A stretch of DNA of 64,000 bases from the NCBI GenBank assembly GCA_034440635.1, contig JAOTON010001572.1, positions 21,243 to 85,242 of the forward strand, given 5' to 3'. A model generated the notes under the pieces. The model worked only from the letters and a program-made list of their open reading frames with translations. It was not told where the DNA came from and ran no database searches. The stretch comes from Lepas anatifera (Eukaryota; Arthropoda; Thecostraca; Lepadidae). Of this stretch, positions 47,249 through 58,840 are shown piece after piece. A program made the position numbers and the translations under genes. Position 1 is the stretch's first letter, and each line of letters opens with the position of its first letter.

Positions 47249-47604
47249 TCAGAGTTCAGGTTCTGCCGTCTTAAAATCTAGCCCATCTACCATCGTCCCA
47301 ACATCTAGCCCACTGTTGGGGGTGTAGATGATGTTAAAGCCTATTTCGGTCAAGTACGCTAAAACACGTTGGAAGTCTATTGACGCCCGGTCACCAAGGA
47401 TCTCGGGATAGATAGCCCCAACAGGAAGCGATCGCGCACTACACGCAGGCCTGCACAAACATCATCGTCAGGCAGTCCATGACCAACACTCAGTCTTACA
47501 CCACATTGGGACTGGCTTGTACTGCGAACTGCGCTGTAGTCTGCCCCGTTGTACGCTCTCCCGGCGACGGCCCATGTACCGGCATAACCATTAAAACTAC
47601 ACAT
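47249..47604 (-). pseudogene. LINE C-terminal tail, homologous to 39416-39720
   Basis: Minus-strand frames read QCGVRLSVGHGLPDDDVCAGLR, VRDRFL and IYPEILGDRASIDFQRVLAYLTEIGF. The other copy reads VCAGLREVRNRS and IPDILGDRSSVDFKSVLAYLTELGF. Frameshifted and without its RNase H. The segment just below it (47119-47248) is shared with 53757-53880. Confidence 0.7.
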
Positions 47605-47859
47605 AGCTTTTATTGACCGTCAGACCAAATACCAAGCTCGTGAGAACCGCAATGTTTGTCGCTGCAGCAAACAAGCTCAGCAGCCGTTTGTGCTCTACAT
47701 TCCTACCACACTCGAAAATGTTTTGTACACATAAATTGGATGCTATATCAATTCCGAATACCAGAGTCGCGATTTCCGACACTGGGTCTGACACCCCTGT
47801 TTTGAGTTACTGCACTGAGCACCACCGGGAAGGTAGAGGAGAATTCTGTCAGTCATAAA

Positions 47860-48760
47860 TTGTCAGTGGTTTGTCATTTTCATCGGTATTTCACTCAGTG
47901 AAATTTGGCTGTAAGCCATTATCCGGTGTTCTTATGGATGTGTTGGAGCTAATGTGCAGTTACGCTCCGAATCATTCAACGCCTCCGGTTATGTATCGGA
48001 TACGCCTGAGTTATCGCAGGATTGCGTCTGTTAAAACCTAGTTTTATTTGGGAAGCTATACATTAACAATTTTCTATGAAACCGTGCTCCCATTTTGCAG
48101 AGCAATAGGTATGTACTGTATTGGAGGTTCTCAAGCTGAAAATTTGATTCGGTTTAAATATGAATATATTAAAATCCAACAAGTTGATAAATTTACATTT
48201 CTATTGTCCTTTTTCATATGTAATGTCATATGTCATATGTATATGTCAATCCTCTATTCCCTATGGTTTCCTCTAGTTCTTAAAATTTTCAATTGCAACT
48301 AGGTACTCTAGTAATTATTGCTTAAATTTTAATCAAGCTCATGGCATAGGAATGTTCATTTAGAACAATTAACTAGCATTGTTCTTTGACAGGAACAGCA
48401 ATACCTATATCATTCCTGTAAATACAGTTTAGATCATGTTTTTATCTTGGACCTTTTCTGACAGTATGGAGGTTCAATTATTTGCCTAGATTGCTGTAAC
48501 TTTAGCCCTTTTAGGTTCCTTTTGATTCCATGTACCTAGTTTAACATGCAATGGTCCTTTTAGAAATCATTGCACCATCCTGTGGTAGCTTTTTTGGGCA
48601 GTGATAGTCTTGAAGAACTTTAAGTTATCCATGTTTGCTGGCTAATAAAGTCTTGAGTTTCCTGAAGGACTTTCTGAACAGCTTGTGTTTACTGGTTTAT
48701 TGATTTATTTGTTATTTATTATTTTGCCATGTATTTATCCTTTATTTATTTTATTTGGAA
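47860..48760. other. AT-rich stretch without recognisable features
   Basis: No coding frame longer than about 84 codons and no repeats noticed, other than ATGTCATATGTCATATGTATATGTC (48221-48247). Confidence 0.45.
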
Positions 48761-48762
48761 AA

Positions 48763-48925
48763 CGAGTCAAAGTTTAAGTTGAGTTGAATCGTGAGTTGAG
48801 TCAGAGTTGAGTCGGATGACTTTAACCTTGATTCAGAGTTGAGTCGACTCACTGAACTCTTGACCATGAGTTGAGTCGGAGTTGAATCAACCGTTCTTAG
48901 CACTTGAGTTGAGTTGAGTCGACTC
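48763..48925. repeat. Degenerate GAGTTGAGTC decamer array
   Basis: GAGTTGAGTC or close variants recur about a dozen times with variable spacing. GAGTTGAGTCGACTCA palindromes occur at 48836 and 48905. Confidence 0.75.
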
Positions 48926-48959
48926 AAGAAAATTCTGAAACGCACAACTCTGCTTGAAG

Positions 48960-49682
48960 ATAGAATTCTCAATCCATTGCGTAACCTCTCCTATTACCTA
49001 AGGAGGGCCGGAACGTGATCATTGAAAATGATAGGCGACAAAATTTGGCTGTCATTGATGAGGTACGTGATCTTTAGTAAATAATTGTCCGGTGCTAACA
49101 TATTAGAGACACTGCGTTTAAACTGCTTCCAATCTACAGCAAAACTGATAAAAGAAAAATAGACTTTAAGGGAAATCGTTAGATTCGCCTTAAAAGAAGA
49201 ACGGCACATAATTTTCTTAAATAAGCGGATTCCTTCCCCAAAAATTGTTCGGCTCGTTTTCTTTTGAGTAGGTATAGGTGTTCAAAAGTGGGGCATTCCT
49301 GGACAAAACGACCAAAATATTTATATTTGACACCGTCAAATTCAGAAAAAATTGAAACTTTGTCTCTACGGTAGCTTTGGGTACTGAACGCAGCTGTGAA
49401 AATCTTAGCCTCCTCCAGCCAACGGTGACCAAGTTATAGCTCGAGGAATTTTCGAAAGGTCACGCTGTGGAGTCCTCTTTAATGCTTCTTAACTCAAAGA
49501 CACATGCTCTGAGCTTTAAATTTCATATTTAATTCAACGCATCTTGAAATAAAGATTATTTGGGAAAATAATTGCTGTCGTGGCCTGCAGCGCTGCGCCC
49601 CTCGTCCAAGATCTCATCTGACACCAAGCTTTTCCCCGGCGTCGCCCGCGGCGCTGCGTACCCCGTCCGAGACCTTACCGGA
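48960..49682. other. No recognisable feature
   Basis: Mixed sequence. A small repeated CAGCGCTGCG(C/T).CCCCGTCC segment lies at 49589 and 49650. Confidence 0.4.
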
Positions 49683-49972
49683 AACTGTGCCAGGGGCGTA
49701 GCCAACGGGGGGCGGCAGGGACAGCCGCCCCTCCTTGAGGGCCCGAAGGGCCCCCTTTAGGGACACGAGCCGCGCGAAGCGCGGCTCTCCCGCACTATGC
49801 TCTGTGGCCAAATTTGGCATTGTATACCAGACAGGGCCCTCTTAAGCCCTCTTCCGCACTCTATTCTGTAACAAGCAGGGCCCTTTTTACCCATCATGGC
49901 CCTTTTGGCGCTGTCGCGGGGGCCCTTTTCGGGGCGCCGCCCCTCCCTGAGCGAAATCCTGGCTACGCCCCT

Positions 49973-52900
49973 CAGGGGCGCAGCCAGAGCTTTGGTATGG
50001 GGGGCACACCAACTTTGAAGGGCACCCCGGGAAAAAGGGCACTTTTTAACGTAACCTAAAAAACTTACTATATCTTTGTTTATATCATTTTTGGGCATCT
50101 TTGGTTCAAGAAAAATGCAAATAAATCATTGACAGAGAAGGAAAACAAAATGCAAATCAGTCAACTCACGCAAGTACTTAACACCAGAGAAATCAGCGGA
50201 GCACGTGATATCTGTTACCATGTGCAAGTTAAGGCATATTGGAGTCGAAAATTCATTTGTTATGCCCACTGGTTTTGTCGTAACGAGTGAGCCCTGGTTG
50301 TACGCGGATAAAGTTCCTTGCCTCCCACAATCGCCGGGGGACGAGGAGTGGCATAGTGTCTTTGGAAGAACATAATTTTTGCTGCCGGAATAATTTGGGA
50401 GCCACCTTTTGAACGCGTTTATTAAGTTCCACATTCTCAAGGATCGGTCTCAGTTAAGAGTAAAGAAAAGGTGAATGGGGCGGTTTGGATGGGGATGGTG
50501 GGACAGGGCTGAAAATTGTGAAAACTAGTTCTTCATTTAAATTAATTAGTAGAAATCCTGGTTTAGGGGACTGTGCTCTGAGCTGAGGGACACATGCCTT
50601 TTTATAATCCCTTCCCAGAATCCAACAGCATAATAAGTAATTTATATAACCAGGGGTGCCTAGGCATCACAATCCGTTTTAGAGATTCCTCATTCCTCGT
50701 TATCTCCGTTTTACAAGGGGAGTTTCCATTGTGTTCTCATTCCCCATCTATTCAAGACCAGCTCTGGGGCCCCCAAGTGTGGATCAGAGGCCTCCAGAGC
50801 AGCTTCCCCCATCTCCCCAGTTGTGCCTCCAGGGACTAGGGACCCAGGGACCTCCAGGGACCCCTGTGGGCCCAGTTCAGCTCAGGGCCTGGCAGCTGCT
50901 CAGGAAATCACGTAATCAACCCAGGAGGCCCGGGTCAGCTTAAAGGGCACCGTATTAGCCGTGGAGCACCAGACTAGCTCAGAGGGAATCAGATGGGCTC
51001 AGGAGACACAATGATGACTCAGAAGGCACCAGATCGACTCAGGGGGTATTAGTTAAGTTCACGGGGGCAGTATATCTGCTCAAGGTGCACCAGATCGATC
51101 AGCTCAGGGGGCAAGTTCAAGTCAGGGGCACTAAATCAGCTCAGGGATCCCTCACCAGCTCGGGGCCCAATCAGTTCAAAAGCCCCAGAGCAACTCATCA
51201 GGGGACACCAGATGCCCATAGGGCACCAGATCAGCTTCGGGTACAAACAATCAGATCAGTGGTCCCCGGCCAGCTCGGGAATACCAGAAGTCAGGAGGCA
51301 CTTAATCAGCTCAGGAGCCCCATACCATCTCAGGGGCCCTCATCAGACTCTGTGGGCCCAGCTCAGCTCAGGGCTTTAGAGCTGCTCATGAAATCACGTA
51401 AGGTGGCCCAGGTCAGCTGAAAGGGCACCAGATTAGCTCAGGGGCACCAGACTAGCTCAGAGGGCATCAGATGGACTCAGGAGGCACCAGATCGACTCAG
51501 GGGCATTAGTGCAGCTCAGGTGGCACCAGATCGATCTGCTCGGGGGCCAGATCAGCTCTCAGCCCCCCCAGACTATGACAGGAGCTTAAATCAGCTCAGG
51601 GAGCAACATAACAGCTCAGGGGACGCAAGGTGGGCTCAGGGCCCACCAAACCAGCTCAGGGAGGCACCAGGCCATCTAAGGAGACATCAATAATCAGCTG
51701 AGGGGGCACCTAATCAGCTGAAGAGGCACCATATTGACTTAGGAGACAGAATCAACTTGGGGAGGCATGAGATCAGCTAGGGGGCCCGAATCAGCTCAAG
51801 GGGCACTAAATCAGCAAATAGGGCACCAAGCAAGCTCGGAGGCCTTATACTAACTCAGAGGGCATTATATAGGTTCAGGAGGCACAATTATTTGCTCAGT
51901 GGGGCATTCGATTGACTCAGGGGCACCAGATCAGCTTAGAGGGCAAGTAATCAGCTCAAGGGGCCAAGACCAGCTGAGAGGCCACGAGATGAGCTCAAGG
52001 GGAACCAGATTAGCTTCACCCGTACGATTATTGGCGACGATGAGGCATTAGGTGGACACCGACTAGGTACCTATACTCTTCCCGGGTGCTTGGAGAGGCG
52101 ACAGAATGCCCCCGCTGACCGAAAAAGGTATTAAATTGTCCAACAAATCGCTACATGCGGTCCAGTTACATTTCGGTTCAACGGCGTAGGGCACTTAATT
52201 TCGAGCGGCACGGCCCAAATTGGGTACACCTCCTGGAAATCAAAAGGGCACCCAGGCAGTGATGGGGGGCACGTGCACCATGTGCCCCCTGGCTGCACCC
52301 CTGAACAGTAGATCAACTCCGGGAGGCATTAAATAAGTTTAGGGGGCCCCGATCAGCTCAAGGGGCACTAAAACAGCTAATAGGGCACCAGGCAAGCTCG
52401 AAGGCATCAGACTAACTCAAAGAGTATTATATAGGTTCAGAAGGCACAATTATTTTCTCAGGGGGGGTGGGCCACCAGATTGACTACAAGGGCACCAGAT
52501 CAGCTCAGAGGGCACATGATCAGCTCCAGCGGCCACCAGATGAGCTCCGCCCGTACCATTATTGGCGATGATGAGCCATTATCTGGAAACGGATTACGTG
52601 CCCATACTCTTCCCGGGTGCTTGGAGAGGCGACCGAATTCCCTAGCTGACCAAAAGAGGCACTTAATTGTCAGATAATAGTTGAAATCGCTAAATGTACT
52701 CTAGTTCCATCTAGGTTCAACGGCCTAAGGCACTAAATTTCGAGCGGCATGGCCCAAACGGGGTACACCACCTGGCAATCAAAAGGGCACCCGGCACCGA
52801 TGGGGGCGCATGCCCCCTGTGCCCCCTGGCTGCGCCCCTGGACAGTAAAGTCCGGGAGGCATTAAATAAGTTCAGGGGGCCCGGATCAGATCAATGGACA

Positions 52901-53409
52901 CTAAAACAGCCAATAGGACACCAGGTACGCTCGGAGGCATCAGACTAACTCAGAGAGCATTATATAGGTTCAGAAGGCACAATTATTTTCTCAGGGGGGG
53001 CACCAAATTGACTACGAAGGCATCAAATCAGCTCAGGGGGCATATGATCAGCTCCAGGGGCCAACACCAGCGCTCAGGGGCACCAGACGAGCTCAAGGGG
53101 CACCAGATGAGCTCCGCCCGTACGGTTATTGGCGACGATGAGGCATTTTCTGGAAACGGATTACGTGCCTATTCTCTTCCCGGGTGCTTGGAAAGGCGAC
53201 AGAATGCCTTAACTGACCAAAAAAGGCACTTAATTGTTAAACAATAGTTTAAATCGCTAAATGCAGTCTAGTTCCATCTAGGCTCAACGGCGTAGGGCAC
53301 TAAATTTCGAGCGGCACGGCCCAAGTAGGGTACACCACCTGACAATCTAAAGGGCACCGCGGCACTGATGGGGGGCACGTGCCCCCTTGCCCCCCTGGCT
53401 GCGCCCCTG
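49973..53409. mobile_element. Long non-autonomous hAT-like element (3.4 kb)
   Basis: Perfect 15-bp inverted ends CAGGGGCGCAGCCAG (49973-49987, complement 53395-53409). Flanks ACGCCCCT (49965-49972) and ATGCCCCT (53410-53417) match at 7 of 8. The first 790 bp match 17596-18475. The middle and right are a degenerate AGCTCAGGGGCACCAGAT array (50760-52010) and a larger threefold repeat (51830-53409). No transposase-like frame. Confidence 0.88.
51830..53409. repeat. Threefold macro-repeat, unit about 530-570 bp
   Basis: CGTAC.(A/G)TTATTGGCGA(C/T)GATGAG starts at about 52021, 52551 and 53119. Each is followed by CTCTTCCCGGGTGCTTGGA, TTCGAGCGGC(A/G)(C/T)GGCCCAA and CCCCCTGGCTGC(A/G)CCCCTG. Thus the element's right end is present three times, with only the last used for the present boundary. 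Confidence 0.9.
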
Positions 53410-53426
53410 ATGCCCCTGAACTGTGC

Positions 53427-53760
53427 TGCCACGAGGTGGTGGCTGATGCTGCACTCTCCCGCCCGGGCGGGCGTGAGCAACCTCTGCCTGATCTGTCGTG
53501 CTCATTGGCGTGTGGGAGATGAGGCGTGTCAGGAGGAGCCGTGCTGTTGCTGTGAAGCGCATTCAGGCTCGCGATGTGCTCTTCATCAGCGATCTCACAG
53601 CGCCGCATGCCGTTACCTGAGATTTGACCGGGGCTCGTGGGCGGACACCGCTCGGAGGATGATCACACTGGGCCTCTACGGCTTGGTCGGCTCCGTTTCT
53701 GCAGCCCAGAAGCCGGATTCTTTAACGGCGCTGCGGTCGGCCGTGGCAGGGGCGCGTGTG
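53427..53760 (+). other. GC-rich, coding-like segment, unidentified
   Basis: Two plus-strand frames contain protein-like text that could join through one frameshift (KRIQARDVLFISDLTAPHAV and YLRFDRGSWADTARRMITLG). I do not recognise a family. It may be a LINE remnant, since the following 53757-53880 is shared with the flank of the 47249-47604 LINE tail. Confidence 0.25.
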
Positions 53761-54367
53761 TGTAGGTGTATTGGTGTTTTAGGGTGCTTTCAGCGACTGG
53801 GCTAGATCGCGCCCGTCATTCTGACGTTTTCCGAATTACAAATAATACGTTTAATCTATCTCCCACTGGTGTTTTGCATCACCCTGTACGGTGGGCCCCG
53901 TTAATCAATCATTTGCCCTGGTTCGTGCACTTTAAGCTAAGGTTATTATCTTCTACACCGTAATTTACTTACATTCGTGTGCTGTGCGCCACCTTTGTCG
54001 TGGTCTGGTATCCATTTTCACCACTAGGTGTCAGAGCGTGGTGGTAAACTCCTTTGCGGATAGCCCGGTCTGTGACGTCACTTCACTTTCCTTCACGCCG
54101 TCGTGTTTTTTTCGTCCTTCCCTGTGTACTAATTTCCAGTCATTGTCCTTTGTCTGGTAGCCGACTGAAAATACTCCCGGTGCCATTTATTTTCGTCGCT
54201 AGAGAACAACAAACAGCGTTGGTCACTTCTCCCTTTTCTGGCTCGGGGAGCTGTCTGTGAACGTGGAACAACCGGCTCTAGAATCCCTGTCTGGAGATCT
54301 GTGAGTCAAAGGTGTGTACCGATCACCTCTTTCCTATAGTCTGTGTTTAGTTCTGTGTTACTGTTGC
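53761..54367. other. Shared 53757-53880 segment, then featureless DNA
   Basis: TTTTAGGGTGCTTTCAGCGACTGGGCTAGATCGCGCCCGTCA matches 47130-47167. After 53880 nothing is recognised. Confidence 0.5.
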
Positions 54368-54371
54368 TTAA

Positions 54372-55200
54372 CACGCGCATTGACGGGGACTGAGCAATCT
54401 TCGCTTTGACGGGGGGCGGGTACCCGCCCCCCTAAGATCTCGAGAACCACTGTAGGTAGCGAAAAACGGTAAAGGGCGTTGGGTTTCCCATCCACTTCTC
54501 CATCGAAAACATTTGAACCATTTTTTTCTCAGGTCACATTTAAGGTCACGAGAGGTTAAACATGCCGTCATAGGGATAACATGTAAATTCTGTTTTTCGG
54601 CCATTACATCTGAACAAGTAAAGACAGAGACAAACGACTGGAACTATATGAATCCTTTCAGCAAGCCGAATCAAATAATATATAATTTGACCTTGCTACG
54701 TCAAATCAAGGATTTGACCTGAGGTCAGGTCAGGGTCAAATTATATAAAATGCATATCATTAGAACCGCAAAGCCCAGCCGAGTCTAATGCAGCTAAAAT
54801 AAATGCTCTTTCACCATCCGTTACTGAGTTATTCCGTAAAAACAATTTTTCCCATGTATTTCCAATGGAGAGGTCATGCCTCGTATCTGACCTTAGGTCA
54901 TCGATATCAAAAATACCGGAACATATTTTAGAGAACTCGGTGGGGCCATTATGTGATGAGTTTCAATCGGATAAGTTCACCCTGCTCCGACTTATGCTAT
55001 CTTAAACTTTTTTAGGTCGGGTCACTTGACCTGTGCTGGTGACCTGACCTGAGATGACCTAACCTTAAAATTTTCACAGAAGTTGTAAAAATGATGAGGA
55101 AAAAGGTATGGCGAGTACGGCGGCGCTACGCGCCGCCGTTTTTCTGCTATCTCCGAAAAACCCGACGGGGGGCGGGTACCCGCCCCCGTCAATGCGCGTG
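54372..55200. mobile_element. TTAA element, CACGCGCATTGACGGGG type (829 bp)
   Basis: TTAA at 54368-54371 and 55201-55204. The ends are perfect inverted repeats of CACGCGCATTGACGGGG. Subterminal palindrome GGCGGGTACCCGCC on both sides. At the left the terminal motif is doubled (GACGGGG, spacer with CGCTTTGACGGGGGG). I count 13 AGGTCA/TGACCT hexamers inside. No open transposase frame. A sibling in the opposite orientation is at 61035-61874. Confidence 0.92.
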
Positions 55201-55425
55201 TTAATGTCTATTGTTGATTGAGATGGGGATTTAGGTAGGTTCCCCGTCTATCTTGCTGGGCTGCCTTTTGAATTATCAATCTGGGGTACCGACCATAAAT
55301 CTCTATAACTTTTGGGCTGCTCCTTTTAGTCACTTATTCATTCCTCCTATTTTTTTCTGGTGCTACGATTTCATGAGCTGAGCAAGTGAAACCCTCCAGC
55401 AGCGCTATGGCCCCTGGAAACTTAA

Positions 55426-55735
55426 CACGCGCCCCGCTGGGGGAGGGCGAAATTTGCCCCCCTCCTGGTTTTCCCCAGATAGCTCAAAAACGAAGAAATG
55501 CAGAACAACGAAAATTACAGTGCCTTATCCCTAATTAATTTTATACATCCGATCAAAATTTTGAGTTAAGGTCATGTCAGGTCAAGGAGCTATTCAAGTT
55601 CAAGTGCCCCGACCTCAAAATCTAAAATCACGAGTTTGAAGCGGTGCCCAGGGAACATCAGCGAACCGATCAGTTTGAAACTTCCAAAATACGATAACGT
55701 CATTAGGGTCTACAAATCTGCTATCTCAAGTTTCT
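55426..55735. mobile_element. TTAA element, left part only
   Basis: TTAA at 55422-55425, then CACGCGCCCCGCTGGGGG as in the 38241-39314 family (opposite orientation). It is cut at about 55735, where a LINE reverse transcriptase starts. Confidence 0.75.
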
Positions 55736-56330
55736 ACAATTTGCTGATGACACCGTGATTATCTTTTCCGCCAATACCAAGTCTAACCTGCAAGAATCTA
55801 TTCGCATTAATCTCCCCAAAATTACTACCTGGCTCAATTCTAACCCTCTTAATATCAACACGAAAAATCGACCTACCAACTGTTTTCTAACTCTTTCGAA
55901 CAGTCTGGTGTAGACATCTCCATTGACGGTCAGCCCCTCTCCAGAAAATTCTCCATCAAGTATCTTGGCATCCTAATCGATGAAAAGTTTAAATAAGATC
56001 CCCAAATCAGGAGTGTTGAATCCACTGTCTCCCGCAACATAGGTTTAATAGGCAAAACCAGCAAATACCTAAAGTCCCACTATCTCCTCCTTCTCTACAA
56101 TTCCTTAGTTCTTTCTCACCTCTCCTACGGACTCCAGGTCTGGGGATTTTCTTACCCTTCTAAGCTCAGGAGATTTCAACACTGCAGAAAATAATTGTTA
56201 AGATAATAGATTCTGCGGACAATTTGGCACCTTCTAGTCCAATCTTTAAGAAATACGGTATTCTCAAGCTATCAAACCTGATAAAATTGGTGAAGGCTTA
56301 TGTTCTTCATGACTTTCTTAAAGGGAATGG
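55736..56330 (+). pseudogene. LINE reverse-transcriptase C-terminal part
   Basis: It starts inside the palm with the intact active-site box FADDTVI, then LPKITTWLN.NPLNIN, a frameshift, SIKYLGILIDEKF, SRNIGLIGK, LYNSLVLSHLSYGLQVWG, and after another shift IVKIIDSADN and YGILKLSNLIKLV. Its style resembles CR1/L2-like LINEs. At about 56318 TTAAAGGGAATGGACC follows, which may be another TTAA-type insertion. Confidence 0.75.
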
Positions 56331-56594
56331 ACCAGTTTGTCGAAGTTCCAGAAAGCATACATAATCAACAAAATTGGTCCAAAAGTCAGGAAACCACATT
56401 TTTCTTCACTTTGATACGCTAAAAACAGAAATATATCTTCTTTTCTACTAATTACAGACGTCATCTGAAAAATAATAATTTTAATAGTCAGTAGAATCCA
56501 AACTTTGATTTAGCTCGATCGTAGACTTGCTGTGAAACGGAATTGAAGGTCAACGGATTGCTGCGCATATGTGACATTCCTTCGACGCGATTTT

Positions 56595-56731
56595 AGCCGT
56601 GTTATTCTGCCGGCAGAACGCATAATATTGTGCCGCACGCATGCGTAGTACGGTATCATGACCACAAGATATCATACTGCGCATGTGTGTGGCATACTAG
56701 TATGCTTTCTGCACAGCAGAATAACACGGCT
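56595..56731. repeat. Hairpin with perfect 16-bp arms
   Basis: AGCCGTGTTATTCTGC (56595-56610) and its exact complement (56716-56731) enclose a 105-bp loop. The loop itself contains shorter inverted pieces (GCATACTAGTATGC). Confidence 0.8.
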
Positions 56732-58125
56732 TTTGTCTCTATTATTTTGTGTACCTATTTCAAAGTGTCCGTAGTATTATCAAGGTAAATATTGAGGAAA
56801 ATATGGCAAAAATATTCTTTATAGGGCATTGATTTCCGTTGATGCTAACTGATATCACTTTGTTGTGTATGTATAATTCATAGCATGCTTGAAAAATGTT
56901 TATTTCTTATGCACTTTAAGTTTCCAAGTTAACAAAGGAGCAGAACAAAGGAAAAAAACTGGTGAGGTCATGATCTTCTCAATTTGACAATGAGGCTGGG
57001 GGCAAAGTAAAGGACTGACTGACAAGTTTCCATGGACAATTCCAATCAGGATCACATGATGTTTCCAGATGCATTTGCAATACTGATAATTGTTTGGCAA
57101 TGGAAACAGTGAAAATCTAATTCTCGGCAATCCACATCCAACCAGATTTGGCAGGAGCTCGTGCAGTGATGGTAAAGGTTTTCCTCACAGTGCAGAGGTG
57201 GAGGAGAGTAGATTCCAGAGGGTAAATATTTCTTTGCTATTAAATAAAATAGTATTAGATTTTAGACAATACTATACATTAAAAAATTATTATTCGTGAA
57301 AATTTAGCTGCATGCACATTGCTTTATGTGACTGCTAGTCTGATTTTCTCTGACTGGTTTCATGCTCATTATATTGCCTTATTGTATGATTTCGTCCTGC
57401 CTGCTCTTCTTTGTGTGCTTCTTGTTCCTTGTTTCTGCTGTCTTCCTATTGTAGTTAAAAGAAATTAATTGATGATGATAAACAAAATTGTGAGTTTGGG
57501 GAAAGAGAAGTGAAGGCTGTGTAAGAAAACATATATTGTGTGCCAGGAATGTAGACAAAATTGAGATTGAAGACTCTTCCATCTGCTCAAGCTGTATCCA
57601 TATCAAAGCTTATATTCATGGAACCCCCAATTGCTGTATTGCGACACTCAGCTCTATTCAGTTTGGCTTATTGTACTTGGAAGCTAGGTCACTGCTTCAT
57701 TATTTATTATTTTTACATGTTTCCATTTTCTCCAAAACTCCAGTTATAATAAAAACAGCAGTGACTATGCTTTCTTTGGTGAGCTTTGACTAGGTACTAC
57801 AGAAGTTGTGAGTCAAATCATTTTCTTAAATGATTTATTTGGTTACACCTCTTACTTGAAATGCCCCATACATTATCCTAGCAAGTTCAGATTTTTTAAA
57901 ATAAAATGAAGCTATTTATCCATAAAGCACCTGCTGCTTCCTGAAATCACTAAAATTATAGCTCTCTTTACTAATATGCAGCACACATAGTGGATCATCT
58001 GTCCCACCATAAGTTTTGGTAGAACACCCCATCAAAACATTTCCATAAAATAATGGAACATTTTTTTGGTGGTGGATCAAAGTTGCCCCCATGGACCAAA
58101 GATGCTCAGTTTTATTGTACCTTTA
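56732..58125. other. No recognisable feature
   Basis: AT-rich sequence, no coding frame over 85 codons, no repeats noticed. Confidence 0.45.
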
Positions 58126-58129
58126 TTAA

Positions 58130-58840
58130 CCTTCGCCCGGGTGGAAGGTCTTTTTAGACCCCCTCGGATTTTCTGAAGGCATCAAAAACGGCGCGCGCAG
58201 CGCCGCCAAACTCGGTATAGCTGTTCCTTCATCATTTTTACATATTTCCTGAAAATTTTAGCTCAAGGTCATATCAGGTCAGGTGAAGTGACCTCACCTC
58301 AAAAAATGCTTAGAACCGCATAACTAAAAGAAGGGTTAATCGATCAAGTTCAAACTCATACCACATATTGGGCCCACCAGGAGCTACAAAATTTGTTCCG
58401 GGATTTTTATATTGGTGACCTAAGGTCATGTGCAGAGCATGACCTCCCCATTGTAAATATATGGGGCAAATCACGAAATAAGCTTTTCTCAGAAAGTATG
58501 GATGGAATCAACTTCAAACATCGGTGACGACTTTCTCTTAGCCCATTTCTGAAGTTGATGCCAAACATTTTCACTTGTGACCTTTAAAAGGTCACCTTAG
58601 GTCAAATAAGCATTTTTGTGTTTTACTATATACATTTTGAATAAAATAAGATAGAACTTTTATATTGTTACTATAGTGTTTTTATAGTCACTGCAAGTCA
58701 AATGATATACATCATGACTATACCAGGTCAAGTTGGGTCAGACCGTTGACATGGGTCAGGTCAAATGATATAATTTGACCTGGCATAGCAATATTTTATA
58801 TCATTCTATTCGTATTGACGAGAGGATTGCAATGGTGCAT
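58130..58840. mobile_element. TTAA element, truncated at the right
   Basis: TTAA at 58126-58129, then CCTTCGCCCGGGTGG. The interior parallels 21440-22398 (GGCGC.CGCAGCGCCGCC, GTCA.ATCAGGTCAGGTGAAGTGACC, TATTGGGCCCACCA). Similarity fades by about 58840 and no right terminus follows. Confidence 0.78.

Larger units (their letters stand above)
49691..53418. mobile_element. hAT-like element (283 bp) split by a 3.4-kb element
   Basis: The left end CAGGGGCGTAGCCA is at 49691 and the right end GGCTACGCCCCT at 49961-49972; the final G is at 53418. The flanks AACTGTGC at 49683-49690 and 53419-53426 are identical, but only when the 49973-53409 insertion plus its own duplication is removed. The body is GC-rich with GGGCCCGAAGGGCCCCC. 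Confidence 0.85.

Noticed and set aside
56318..56340. Another complete TTAA element starting AGGGAATGGACC
   Set aside because: A plausible left end after TTAA, but I found no inverted right end downstream.
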